Assembly (NCBI RefSeq): GCF_007991755.1
Contig: NZ_BJYY01000014.1
Coordinates: forward strand, 124,001 to 188,000
Direction: 5' to 3'
Origin: Cellulomonas aerilata
Lineage (GTDB): Bacteria > Actinomycetota > Actinomycetes > Actinomycetales > Cellulomonadaceae
DNA length: 64,000 nucleotides
The notes beneath the pieces were generated by a model that saw only the letters and a program-made list of their open reading frames with translations, was not told the DNA's origin and made no database searches. Both the position numbers and the translations under genes were made by a program. Shown one piece after another: positions 34,672 to 43,529 of the stretch. Position 1 is the stretch's first letter; each line of letters begins with the position of its first letter.

Positions 34672-36141
34672 GTGACCGACCTTCCGCTCGTGCCCGTGCC
34701 GCTCACCGTGGAGCGCACCGGCCGTGCCCCGTTCGTCCTGGGCCCCTGGACGATGTTCGCCACCGGCGACAGCTCCGAGGAGATCAGCGCCGGCGTGCTC
34801 GCCGCGGAGCTGCTCGGGCCCGTCGTCGACTTCCCGATCGGCCTGTCCACCGAGGACCTGCGCCTGCCGGGGACCATCGCGATCGAGATCGACGCCGCCG
34901 CCGGCCCCGCGGACGCCGACCCCGCCGAGCGGTACACCGTCACCGTCGACACTGACCGCATCGAGGTCCGCGCGCCGCGACCCGCCGGGCTGATGCGCGG
35001 CGTCGCCACGCTCCAGCAGCTCGTGACCCCGCAGCCGGACGGGAGCGTCGAGGTGCCTGCGCTGGAGGTGCACGACGCCCCGCGCTTCCCGTGGCGCGGC
35101 CTGAGCCTGGACGTCGCCCGGCACTTCTTCACCGTCGGGCAGGTGTGCGCGGTGCTGTGCGTGATGTCCCAGCTCAAGCTGAACGTCCTGCACCTGCACC
35201 TGACCGACGACCAGGGCTGGCGCATCGACCTGCCGTCGCGGCCGGGTCTCGCGGGGCGGTCCTCCGGGAGCGAGGTCGGTGGCGGACGCGGCGGCTGCTA
35301 CTCGGCGCAGGACTACGCCGCGATCGTCGCCCACGCGGCGGCGCGGAGCATCACCGTCGTCCCCGAGATCGACGTCCCCGGGCACGTCAACGCCGCGCTG
35401 CACGCGCTGCCCGAGCTCACGCCGGACGGCGTCGCGCCGCCCGTCTACACCGGGACCGACGTCGGCTTCAGCCGCCTCCACCGCGACGTCCCGGCGACCG
35501 TGCCGTTCCTCCGGGACGTCTTCGGCGACCTCGCGGCGATGACGCCGGGGCCGTACCTGCACATCGGCGGCGACGAGGTCCTGGAGATGGGGTCGGACGA
35601 GTACGCGTGGTTCGTGCGCTCCGCGCAGGACGCCGTCCGGCAGGCCGGCAAGGTCACCGTCGGCTGGCAGGAGATCGCGCACGGCGAGGTCGACGCCGGG
35701 ACGGTCGTGCAGTACTGGGACCCGCGCGAGGACCCGGCGCCGTTCGTCGCGGCCGCCAGCCGCGGGGCGCGCCTGCTGCTCTCGCCGGCGTCGCGCGTCT
35801 ACCTCGACATGAAGTACGACGCCGCCACCCGCCTCGGCCTGCACTGGGCGGGGCACGTCGAGCTGCGGGACGCCTACGACTGGGAGCCGGACGACGTCAT
35901 CCCCGGCGTGGCGCCCGGCTCGATCCTGGGCGTCGAGGCGGCGGTGTGGACCGAGACGATCGAGACCACCGAGGACCTGTTCACGATGCTGCTGCCGCGG
36001 CTCGCCGCCGTCGCCGAGGTCGCCTGGTCCGCCGCCGACCGCCGCGGCTGGGACGGCTTCCGGGGGCGCGTCGCGCACCTCGCCGACGGCTGGGACCGCG
36101 ACGGGTTCGCCTGGTACGCCAGCCCGCAGGTGCACTGGTAG
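34672..36141 (+). CDS. GH20 beta-N-acetylhexosaminidase
   Basis: 489 residues. GH20 enzymes remove terminal GlcNAc/GalNAc by substrate-assisted catalysis. A GH20b-like domain (about 1-125) precedes the barrel. Seen: FPWRGLSLDVARHFF, LNVLHLHLTDDQGWRI, VVPEIDVPGHVNAAL, and the catalytic Asp-Glu pair in LHIGGDEV (near 302-303). Late aromatic motifs are VQYWDP and VEAAVWTET. There is no signal peptide, so it probably acts in the cytoplasm on imported chitin- or peptidoglycan-derived disaccharides. GTG 34672 has GAAGGAC upstream. It stands alone, converging on pmt. Confidence 0.92.
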   Translation: MTDLPLVPVPLTVERTGRAPFVLGPWTMFATGDSSEEISAGVLAAELLGPVVDFPIGLSTEDLRLPGTIAIEIDAAAGPADADPAERYTVTVDTDRIEVRAPRPAGLMRGVATLQQLVTPQPDGSVEVPALEVHDAPRFPWRGLSLDVARHFFTVGQVCAVLCVMSQLKLNVLHLHLTDDQGWRIDLPSRPGLAGRSSGSEVGGGRGGCYSAQDYAAIVAHAAARSITVVPEIDVPGHVNAALHALPELTPDGVAPPVYTGTDVGFSRLHRDVPATVPFLRDVFGDLAAMTPGPYLHIGGDEVLEMGSDEYAWFVRSAQDAVRQAGKVTVGWQEIAHGEVDAGTVVQYWDPREDPAPFVAAASRGARLLLSPASRVYLDMKYDAATRLGLHWAGHVELRDAYDWEPDDVIPGVAPGSILGVEAAVWTETIETTEDLFTMLLPRLAAVAEVAWSAADRRGWDGFRGRVAHLADGWDRDGFAWYASPQVHW

Positions 36142-36182
36142 CAGCCAGAGCGGGGCCGCGAGCCGGACCGGAGGAGCGGCGC

Positions 36183-38171
36183 TCAGATCCAGCCCGGCAT
36201 CCATATGTGCAGCTGCCAGAACCGGTGCGGCACCACCTGCGCCGTCCACACCGGGTAGAAGAACGCGCTGACCGCGACGACGAGGAGGACGAACGCGACC
36301 GTCACGGTGATCGCCAGCCGCCGGTGCCGGGTCGACCGCCGCAGCCGGTCGAGCCCCCACACGACGACGAGCACGACCCAGGGCGTGAACGCGATCGAGT
36401 AGAAGGCGAAGATCGTGCGGTGGGCGTAGGCGAGCCACGGCACCCACCCGGCGAGGAAGCCGGACAGCACCGCCGCGGCCCGCCAGTCCCGGTGCCGCAC
36501 CAGCCACCACACCGCCACGAGCACGGCCAGGGACGCAGCCCACCACAGCACCGGGTTGCCCAGCGCGGTGATCGCGGCCGCGCACCGGTCGGACCCGCAC
36601 GCCGCGCCGGCCGGGACCGGGGTCTCGAAGAAGAACGCCGTCGGGCGCCACTGGATCGGCCAGCCCAGCGGGTTCGCCGCGTAGGGGTGCGGCGAGGTCA
36701 GGGTCGTGTGGAACTGCCACATCGACTGGTGGTAGTGCCAGAAGGACCGCAGGGCCTCCGGCAGCCAGGTCACGCCCTCGCCCGGGTGCGTGGCCGCCCA
36801 CTGCCGCTCGTACGCACCGGGGGTGCGGAACCAGCTGAACCAGGTCGCCACATAGGTGGCCAGCGCGACCGGGACCAGCGAGACGAACGCCGCGGCGCCG
36901 TCGCGCACCAGCCCTCCCACCGCCCACCTCGGCAGACCGGCCGCGCGCCGCGCCGCCAGGTCCCAGGCGACCGTCACCAGCCCGAAGACGGCGAGGAAGT
37001 ACAGACCGGACCACTTGGTGCCGATCGCCAGCCCGAGCAGCAGACCCGCGGCCAGCCGCCACGGCCGCAGCCCCAGACCCGGACCGGTTCCTGTCAATGG
37101 CAGGCCGCGCTCGCGCGCCTCGTCCACCCGCCGGGCCAGCCGCCGTCGGGCGCTGTCGCGGTCCACGAGGAGCGCGCCGAACGCCGCCAGCGCGAAGAGC
37201 ATGAGAAAGCCGTCCAGCAGCGCCGTCCGTGAGTGGACGATCGCCATCCCGTCCACGGCGAGGAGCCCGCCGGCGAGCGTGCCCATCGCGGTCGAGGCGA
37301 ACAGGCGCCGGGCGATCCGGGCGAGCAGGAGCACGCTGAGCGTCCCGGCGACCGCGGCGGCCAGGCGCCAGCCGACCGGTGTCGGTCCGGCGAGCTGCAT
37401 GCCCAGCGCGATCAGCCACTTGCCGACCTGCGGGTGCACCGAGTAGTCGGCCGTCGGCAGGAACGTGTCCACCTGCCCGGCCTCGAACGCCGGGTTCGGA
37501 TCGTCCGGCCAGCGCGCCTCGAAGCCCACCTGCAGCAGCGTCCAGGCGTGCTTGACGTAGTGGGTCTCGTCGAACACGAGGGTCGGCGGGCGGCCGAGGT
37601 GGACGAAGCGCAGCACGGCGGCGAGCGCGGTGACGAGCAGCGGGCCGAGCCAGCCCCACAGGCGGTCGCGGGGGGTGGCGTCCAGCCGGAGGGTCGCGGT
37701 GCCGAGCAGGCGGGCGAGGGTGCCGGGACCGTTGCTGCGACCCTGGGGGTCGACGGTCTGCGCGAGGTCCGGGGGGCGGACGGCGTCGCGGGTCCCGACG
37801 GCGTCGTACGTGCCGATGAGCTCGTGCGTGGCGACGGGGTCGGGGGTGTCGACGGCGTCGCGGATTCTGTCGGTGGCGCGGGTCCGGACGGCGTCGTGCG
37901 TTCCCTTCGGGTCGCGGGTCCGGACGGGGTCGCGGGTCCGGACGGGGTCGCGGGTCGGGACGGGGTCGCGCGTCCCGACGTCGTCGCGCGTCCCGAGGTC
38001 GTCGTGGACCAGGACGTCGTCGTGGTCGCCCGAGCCCGGAGCGTCGTCCCCCAGGTCGGGCGGCGTCGGGGACGTCGGAGGGCGGACGGAGGAGGCGACG
38101 TCGTCCACCGCATGCCACCGCGGCAGGCCCCGCGCGGGCGGCTCGCCGGCAGCCTGCGGGGCGGTCGTCAC
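36183..38171 (-). CDS. pmt: Protein O-mannosyltransferase (Pmt, GT39)
   Basis: 662 residues. Pmt transfers mannose from polyprenyl-phosphate-mannose to Ser/Thr of exported proteins at the membrane. Seen: RFVHLGRPPTLVFDETHYVKHAW (catalytic Asp-Glu), DYSVHPQVGKWLIALG, GTKWSGLYFLAVFG, and HPYAANPLGWPIQWRP, among about ten helices. The cytosolic N-terminus (about 59-135) carries a degenerate hexapeptide repeat of the form V-x-T-R-D-x. GTG 38171 has TACGAT six bases upstream. It is divergent from rsmI with a 40-bp gap, as in Rv1002c/Rv1003 of M. tuberculosis. Confidence 0.93.
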   Translation of the reverse strand: MTTAPQAAGEPPARGLPRWHAVDDVASSVRPPTSPTPPDLGDDAPGSGDHDDVLVHDDLGTRDDVGTRDPVPTRDPVRTRDPVRTRDPKGTHDAVRTRATDRIRDAVDTPDPVATHELIGTYDAVGTRDAVRPPDLAQTVDPQGRSNGPGTLARLLGTATLRLDATPRDRLWGWLGPLLVTALAAVLRFVHLGRPPTLVFDETHYVKHAWTLLQVGFEARWPDDPNPAFEAGQVDTFLPTADYSVHPQVGKWLIALGMQLAGPTPVGWRLAAAVAGTLSVLLLARIARRLFASTAMGTLAGGLLAVDGMAIVHSRTALLDGFLMLFALAAFGALLVDRDSARRRLARRVDEARERGLPLTGTGPGLGLRPWRLAAGLLLGLAIGTKWSGLYFLAVFGLVTVAWDLAARRAAGLPRWAVGGLVRDGAAAFVSLVPVALATYVATWFSWFRTPGAYERQWAATHPGEGVTWLPEALRSFWHYHQSMWQFHTTLTSPHPYAANPLGWPIQWRPTAFFFETPVPAGAACGSDRCAAAITALGNPVLWWAASLAVLVAVWWLVRHRDWRAAAVLSGFLAGWVPWLAYAHRTIFAFYSIAFTPWVVLVVVWGLDRLRRSTRHRRLAITVTVAFVLLVVAVSAFFYPVWTAQVVPHRFWQLHIWMPGWI
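37766..37997 (-). repeat. 18-bp/hexapeptide repeat inside pmt
   Basis: Within residues 59-135 the motif V-x-T-R-D-P/A recurs about a dozen times (GTRDPVPTRDPVRTRDP is the cleanest stretch). At DNA level this is an 18-bp tandem array whose units have drifted. The region is charged, without predicted helices, and absent from typical Pmt proteins. Confidence 0.75.
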
Positions 38172-38211
38172 GCGGTCATCGTAGGTGGCGGGTGCATGGC
38201 AGGCTCGAACC

Positions 38212-39060
38212 ATGACCGCAGGCCGCCTCGTCCTCGCCGCGACCCCGATCGGGGACGTGGAGGACGCGTCACCCCGCCTGCGCCGGCTGCTGACGGAGGC
38301 CGACGTCGTCGCCGCGGAGGACACCCGGCGCCTGCGCGCGCTCGCGGCCCGGATGGGCGTCGTCGTCGGCGGGCGGGTGGTGAGCTATCACGAGCACAAC
38401 GAGTCCGAGCGGGCGGGGGAGCTGCTGGACGTGGTCCGCGACGGCGGCACCGTGCTCGTGGTGACCGACGCCGGGATGCCGGTCGTGTCCGACCCCGGCT
38501 TCCGGGTGGTGGCCGCCGCGGTCGACGCCGGCCTGCCGGTCACCGCCGCTCCCGGCCCGAGCGCCGTGCTGACCGCGCTGGCGCTGTCCGGCCTGCCGAC
38601 GGACCGGTTCTGCTTCGAGGGGTTCCCGCCGCGCAAGGGCGGGGAGCGCGGGCGGGCCTTCGCCGAGCTGGCGGCCGAGCGGCGGACCATGGTGTTCTTC
38701 GAGTCCCCGCACCGGCTGGCGGACACCCTGACGGACATGGTGACCGCCTTCGGCGCCGATCGCGCCGCCGCGGTGTGCCGGGAGCTGACCAAGACGTACG
38801 AGGAGGTCGTCCGGCGCCCGCTCGGGGAGCTGGCCGAGTGGGCGGCGAGCACGGACATCCGCGGGGAGATCTGCGTCGTGGTGTCCGGGGCGTCCGTGCC
38901 CGCCGCGACGCCGGTCGCGGACCTGCTGGCCGAGGTCATGGCGCGGGTGGACGGCGGCGAGCGCCTGAAGGACGCCGTCGCGGAGGTCGCCGCGGCGGGG
39001 GGAGCGGCGAAGCGGGAGCTGTACGCGGCGGCGATCGCGCGGCGGGCCGAGGGGCGATAG
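38212..39060 (+). CDS. rsmI: 16S rRNA (cytidine-2'-O)-methyltransferase RsmI
   Basis: 282 residues. RsmI methylates the 2'-O of C1402 in 16S rRNA using SAM. Family motifs: GRLVLAATPIGDVEDASPR, ADVVAAEDTRR, VSYHEHNE, VVTDAGMPVVSDPGFRVV, APGPSAVLTALALSGLP, FEGFPPRKGGER, VFFESPHRL, and CRELTKTYEEV. ATG 38212 has CAGGCT six bases upstream, again a leaderless pattern. It is the divergent partner of pmt. Confidence 0.95.
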   Translation: MTAGRLVLAATPIGDVEDASPRLRRLLTEADVVAAEDTRRLRALAARMGVVVGGRVVSYHEHNESERAGELLDVVRDGGTVLVVTDAGMPVVSDPGFRVVAAAVDAGLPVTAAPGPSAVLTALALSGLPTDRFCFEGFPPRKGGERGRAFAELAAERRTMVFFESPHRLADTLTDMVTAFGADRAAAVCRELTKTYEEVVRRPLGELAEWAASTDIRGEICVVVSGASVPAATPVADLLAEVMARVDGGERLKDAVAEVAAAGGAAKRELYAAAIARRAEGR

Positions 39061-39155
39061 CTCGCCGCAGGCGCCGTCCGGTCAGGGGTGACGTTGGCGG
39101 GCCACGGGTCTTCCACATATCTCGACCGGGCCCGCGGCGTGTCGGCGGCAGCGGA

Positions 39156-39177
39156 TAGGCTTCGAACACCAGTTCGA
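39156..39177 (+). promoter_or_regulatory. -10 box and perfect LexA (SOS) box upstream of the DUF222-HNH gene
   Basis: TAGGCT (39156-39161) is followed immediately by TCGAACACCAGTTCGA (39162-39177), an exact match to the actinobacterial LexA site TCGAAC-N4-GTTCGA. The box covers the expected transcription start, 20 bp before the start codon, where LexA would block initiation. Confidence 0.88.
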
Positions 39178-39196
39178 GTCGAGCGAGGTGACCGGG

Positions 39197-40828
39197 ATGA
39201 CAGCCGTCGACATTGGAGTCGGCACCCGTGTCGGCTTGCCGTCGTCCGCAGGAGCGCTGTCCGAGGTGGCCGGGATCGGTGCGGCGATGGCCCGGCTGGC
39301 GGCACAGGTCACGGACGCGCGCCGGTGGCCGGACCTGGATCGCCGCCGGATGCTCGACGAGCTGGATCGCGTGGTCGACGGGCTCTCGATGGTCCGGGCG
39401 ACGGTGCTGGTGGCGGAGCGCGACTCAGGAGAGTGGCACGGCGCGGGTGACCGGTCCTTCGAGGCGTGGCGTGCCCGCACCAGCCGGGCCGGGCAGCGCG
39501 CCGCCGTGGCCCAGGTCCGGCAGGCCGAGCGGCTGGCGGCTGTCCCCTCGGCGGTCGCCGCAGTGACCGAGGGGCGGTTGAGCGCGGGGCACGCCGCGGT
39601 CATCGGTGCCGTCGCTGCCACCGGCACGCCTGTCCAGCGGGACGCGGTGCGGAGCGAGGCCCAGCAGCTGATGGCTCTGGCCGAGACGCAGGACGCCGGC
39701 ACGTTCGCCACCACCGTCGCTCGCTGGGCTGCCTCCGTCGACCCTGCCGCGCTCGAGGCCGACCACCAGGCGCAGCGCTCCGCCCGCTACCTGTCCGTGT
39801 CCACCACGCCACGCGGCACGCTGATCAAGGGTCAGCTCGACGACGTCGCCGGGCACCGCCTGACCCTCGCGCTCGAGGCCCTGTCCCCGCGGCCGGCGGC
39901 GGAGGACGACCGTGACCCCGGCCAGCGGCGCGCCGACGCCCTGGACACCATGGCCGGCCGCATCCTCGCCCTGGCCGACACCAAGCCCGGCGGTCACGTC
40001 CCGCCGCAGATCTCCCTGATCCTCACCGCGGACACGTGGCTCGCCACCCGGGCCGACCGCGACCGCCGCCGCGCGCAGGCTCGCGCAGGGGCGGGTGCAG
40101 CGGTGCGCCGCGGCACCATGGCCGAGCCATCCCTCGCGACCGCCGTGTGCGCCGATGCTGCGGAACGAACGGATGGGCAGGGGAGCGACGCCGGCACCGC
40201 CACGGGCATCGGCACCGGCACCGGGACCGGCACCGGCGGCGCCACGGGCGACGGGGCCGCGGGCTACCTGCCGGCCACACTGGAGGACGGGACCGCCGTC
40301 GCGGCCAGCGAGCTGGCCGCGGCCATGTGCGACTGCGAGATCACCCGGATCGTCATCGACGCGGACGGCGTCCCCCTCGACGTCGGCCGGGCGCAGAGGG
40401 TCTTCACCGGTCTGCAACGGCGAGCGGTCATCGCTCGCGACCGCGAGTGCGCCTGGCCCGAGTGCCACGCCCACGCCCGCTGGTGCGAGGTCCACCACAT
40501 CGCCTGGTGGGAGAGGGACACCGGTCCGACGAGCGTCGAGAACGGCGTCCTGCTGTGCAGCTTCCACCATCACGAGGTCCACCGCCGCGACCTGGCGATC
40601 ACCCGCGTCCCACCGCAGGCGTCCGCGGGGCCGCCGCGGTCCCTGCTTGCCGGTTCACCGGCCGTGGTCGGGTACGAGTTCCGCGACGCCGCCGGGCGCG
40701 TCGTCGGGCAGGCAGCCGCCGCACGCCCGAGTCCGATCGCCGAGGCGCAGGACATCCCACCGCCGCTGGAGTGGGCGACCGACCCGATGACCGGCGCGCG
40801 GACGCCGACGCTCTTCCTGACGGGATGA
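39197..40828 (+). CDS. DUF222/HNH endonuclease domain protein (13E12 family)
   Basis: 543 residues. An N-terminal DUF222 region (about 25-290; VDGLSMVRATVLVAERDSGEWHGAGDRS, GRLSAGHAAVIGAV) leads to a Gly/Thr-rich linker (TGIGTGTGTGTGG) and a C-terminal HNH nuclease: RDRECAWPECHAHARWCEVHHIAWWERDTGPT, then NGVLLCSFHHHEVH with zinc Cys and catalytic His. It resembles the 13E12-repeat family of mycobacteria, dispersed multicopy genes of unclear role. The LexA box implies induction by DNA damage. ATG 39197 is preferred over GTG 39188 because GAGGTGA is correctly spaced. Confidence 0.88.
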   Translation: MTAVDIGVGTRVGLPSSAGALSEVAGIGAAMARLAAQVTDARRWPDLDRRRMLDELDRVVDGLSMVRATVLVAERDSGEWHGAGDRSFEAWRARTSRAGQRAAVAQVRQAERLAAVPSAVAAVTEGRLSAGHAAVIGAVAATGTPVQRDAVRSEAQQLMALAETQDAGTFATTVARWAASVDPAALEADHQAQRSARYLSVSTTPRGTLIKGQLDDVAGHRLTLALEALSPRPAAEDDRDPGQRRADALDTMAGRILALADTKPGGHVPPQISLILTADTWLATRADRDRRRAQARAGAGAAVRRGTMAEPSLATAVCADAAERTDGQGSDAGTATGIGTGTGTGTGGATGDGAAGYLPATLEDGTAVAASELAAAMCDCEITRIVIDADGVPLDVGRAQRVFTGLQRRAVIARDRECAWPECHAHARWCEVHHIAWWERDTGPTSVENGVLLCSFHHHEVHRRDLAITRVPPQASAGPPRSLLAGSPAVVGYEFRDAAGRVVGQAAAARPSPIAEAQDIPPPLEWATDPMTGARTPTLFLTG

Positions 40829-40870
40829 CCGGATGACGGGATGACGGGCTAACCGGCTAACCGGCTGACG
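40823..40870. repeat. 8-bp tandem repeat at the end of the HNH gene
   Basis: Six consecutive 8-bp units: GGATGACC, GGATGACG (twice), GGCTAACC (twice), GGCTGACG. The first unit contains the stop codon of the HNH gene. Copies differ slightly, consistent with slippage after divergence. No function is evident. Confidence 0.75.
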
Positions 40871-40994
40871 CGGCGATCGGGCTGGACGGGATGACCGGCT
40901 GGGGGTCGACGCGGCTACCAACGAACTGCTGGCGACAGTGCTCCGGGGCGCTCGGGCGCTCGGGCGGCCCGGACCCGTGCGACGAGCGCGGGTG

Positions 40995-41684
40995 TCAGCC
41001 CTCGCCGGCACCCTCGCGCACCGTCTTGCCGGACGACTTGCCCGGGGCGCCTCCGGGGACCTGACCCGACGGCTCCTGCGCGACCTGGGAGGACGGGATG
41101 AGCTGGACGCCGGCCGCGGCGAGCTCGGCGCGGGCCGCTTCGCCCTGCTCAGGGGTGACCGGGGCGGTGAGGTCGGTGAGCACCCGCACGGTGAGGCCCT
41201 CGCGGACGGCGTCCAGCGCGGTCGCCTTGACGCAGTGCGACTCCGCGAGCCCGACGACGTCGACGTCGGTGATCTCGTACTCGCGCAGGATGGCGGCCAG
41301 GGGGCGGTCGTCGCCGTCGACGGCCTCGAAGCCCGAGTACGCCGCGGCGTGCATGCCCTTCTTCACGGTGACCTCGGGGTACAGCTCGGAGAGCGCCGGG
41401 TGCAGCTCGGCCTCCTCGGTGCCGGCGACGCCGTGCGGCGGCCAGCTGTCGACGAAGTCGGGCTCGTCGGAGAAGTGGTCACCGGGGTCGACGTGCCAGT
41501 CCTGCGTGGTGACGAGGGTGTCGTAGTGGTCGCGGTGCAGCGACGCGAACGACGCGACGGCGTGCGCGACGTCGTTGCCGCCGGCCACCGGCAGCGACCC
41601 GCCCTCGCAGAAGGTGGGCTGGACGTCGACGATGAGCAGCGCCCGGTGGGTCGGGGTGTCGATCGGGTGGGTGCTGGTGCTCAT
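40995..41684 (-). CDS. pncA: Nicotinamidase (PncA-type isochorismatase fold)
   Basis: 229 residues. The enzyme converts nicotinamide to nicotinate for NAD salvage. The catalytic set is visible: D20 (LLIVDVQPTF), K108/109 (VTVKKG), C151 (AESHCVKATALDA). Metal ligands are D62 and H64 (TQDWH) and H70, with the same spacing as in M. tuberculosis PncA. A 35-residue Gly/Ser/Pro tail is extra. ATG 41684 has CGGAGGA upstream. It is divergent from metG. Confidence 0.9.
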   Translation of the reverse strand: MSTSTHPIDTPTHRALLIVDVQPTFCEGGSLPVAGGNDVAHAVASFASLHRDHYDTLVTTQDWHVDPGDHFSDEPDFVDSWPPHGVAGTEEAELHPALSELYPEVTVKKGMHAAAYSGFEAVDGDDRPLAAILREYEITDVDVVGLAESHCVKATALDAVREGLTVRVLTDLTAPVTPEQGEAARAELAAAGVQLIPSSQVAQEPSGQVPGGAPGKSSGKTVREGAGEG

Positions 41685-41890
41685 GGCGTCCTCCGGTGGT
41701 GCTCGCGTGCGGGTGACTGCTCGGCGGTCCTCCGCGGCCCACGGGGCGCGGGCAGGACCACCGCCCAGCCTGGCAGCAGGCGACCGGGGTCGCAGCCCGC
41801 CACCTCTCGTCGCGGCCCGGCAGGTGTCGCAGCCCGGCGCCCACCACCCCCCCGCCAGGACGGTCGGCGGGGCGGACCTACGATGTGCGC

Positions 41891-43519
41891 ATGCCGGAGC
41901 CGACCGCGTTCTACCTGACCACGCCGATCTACTACGTGAACGACGCCCCCCACATCGGGCACGCGTACACGACGGTCGCGGCGGACATGGTCACGCGCTG
42001 GCACCGGCAGCGGCAGGAGCCGGTCTGGTTCCTCACCGGCACCGACGAGCACGGTCAGAAGGTGCTGCGCACCGCCGAGGCGAACGGCGTCTCGCCGCAG
42101 GACTGGGCCGACCGCCTCGTGACCGAGTCGTGGCAGCCGGTGCTCGGCCTCCTCGACGTGGCGAACGACGACTTCATCCGCACCACGCAGGAGCGTCACA
42201 CGACTCGCGTCCAGGCGTTCATCCAGGACCTGTACGACAAGGGCGAGATCTTCGCCGGCTCCTACGAGGGCCCGTACTGCGTCGGCTGCGAGGAGTACAA
42301 GCTGCCCGGCGACCTCGTCGCCGGGACGGGGGAGTTCGAGGGGCAGCAGGTCTGCGCGATCCACGGCCGGCCTGTGGAGATGCTGTCGGAGCAGAACTAC
42401 TTCTTCCGGATGAGCGCGTACACCCAGCGCCTGCTGGACTTCTACGAGGCCAACCCGACGTTCGTGCAGCCGGCCAGCGCCCGCAACGAGGTCATGGCCT
42501 TCGTCCGGCAGGGCCTGCAGGACCTGTCCATCTCGCGCAGCACGTTCGACTGGGGCGTGCCGATCCCGTGGGACACCTCGCACGTGCTCTACGTGTGGTT
42601 CGACGCGCTGCTCAACTACGCCACCGCGATCGGGTACGGCGCGCAGGACCCCGGGGAGAAGGCCAGGTTCGAGCGGACCTGGCCGGCCGACGTGCACCTC
42701 GTCGGCAAGGACATCCTGCGGTTCCACGCGGTGATCTGGCCGGCCATGCTCATGGCGGCGGGCCTGGAGCTGCCCAAGCAGGTGTTCGCGCACGGCTGGC
42801 TGCTGGTCGGCGGCGAGAAGATGAGCAAGTCCAAGCTGACCGGCATCGCCCCGAGCCAGATCGTCGACCACTTCGGCTCCGACGCGTTCCGCTACTACTT
42901 CCTGCGCGCGATCCCGTTCGGCCAGGACGGCTCGTTCTCCTGGGAGGACCTCGCCGCCCGGTACAACGCCGAGCTCGCCAACGGCTTCGGCAACCTCGCC
43001 TCGCGCGTGGCGGCGATGATCGGCAAGTACTTCGGCGGTGCGCTGCCGCAGGCCGGCCCGCCCGGACCGGCCGAGCAGGCGCTGGAGGCCGTGGCCGTCC
43101 GCGCGGTGGCGGAGGCCGAGGCCGCGATCGACCGGCTCGCTCTGCACGAGGCGATCGGCGCGGTCTGGACGCTGGTCGAGGCGACCAACGGGTACCTCAC
43201 CGAGCAGGCGCCGTGGCAGGTCGCTAAGGACGCCGCCGAGTCCGACGGCGATGGTCACCTCCAGGGCGGGCGGCTCGCGACCATCCTCGTCACCGCCGCC
43301 GAGGCGCTGCGCGCGCTGGCGATCCTGCTGCACCCCGTCACGCCGCAGGCCGCCGCGTCGCTGTGGCAGCAGCTCGGCGCGGACGCACCGCTGGGGCCGC
43401 TGGAGTCGCAGCCGGTCGCGAGCGCGGCCGACCTCGCGGGCCTGCCGCCCGGCACCCGGGTGACCAAGGGCGCGTCCCTGTTCCCGCGCCTGGAGGACCC
43501 GGCGGACGCCCCCGCGTGA
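41891..43519 (+). CDS. metG: Methionyl-tRNA synthetase
   Basis: 542 residues. Class I synthetase charging initiator and elongator tRNA-Met. HIGH is at 21-24 (NDAPHIGHAYTT), KMSKS near 310 (GGEKMSKSK). A zinc knuckle CVGCEEY with a later Cys and His (QVCAIHG) marks the short-connective-peptide class. No C-terminal tRNA-binding domain is present. ATG 41891 is chosen because TACGAT ends six bases upstream; the GTG six bases earlier would lie inside that spacing. tatD follows 10 nt later. Confidence 0.96.
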   Translation: MPEPTAFYLTTPIYYVNDAPHIGHAYTTVAADMVTRWHRQRQEPVWFLTGTDEHGQKVLRTAEANGVSPQDWADRLVTESWQPVLGLLDVANDDFIRTTQERHTTRVQAFIQDLYDKGEIFAGSYEGPYCVGCEEYKLPGDLVAGTGEFEGQQVCAIHGRPVEMLSEQNYFFRMSAYTQRLLDFYEANPTFVQPASARNEVMAFVRQGLQDLSISRSTFDWGVPIPWDTSHVLYVWFDALLNYATAIGYGAQDPGEKARFERTWPADVHLVGKDILRFHAVIWPAMLMAAGLELPKQVFAHGWLLVGGEKMSKSKLTGIAPSQIVDHFGSDAFRYYFLRAIPFGQDGSFSWEDLAARYNAELANGFGNLASRVAAMIGKYFGGALPQAGPPGPAEQALEAVAVRAVAEAEAAIDRLALHEAIGAVWTLVEATNGYLTEQAPWQVAKDAAESDGDGHLQGGRLATILVTAAEALRALAILLHPVTPQAAASLWQQLGADAPLGPLESQPVASAADLAGLPPGTRVTKGASLFPRLEDPADAPA

Positions 43520-43529
43520 GCGGCGCCCC

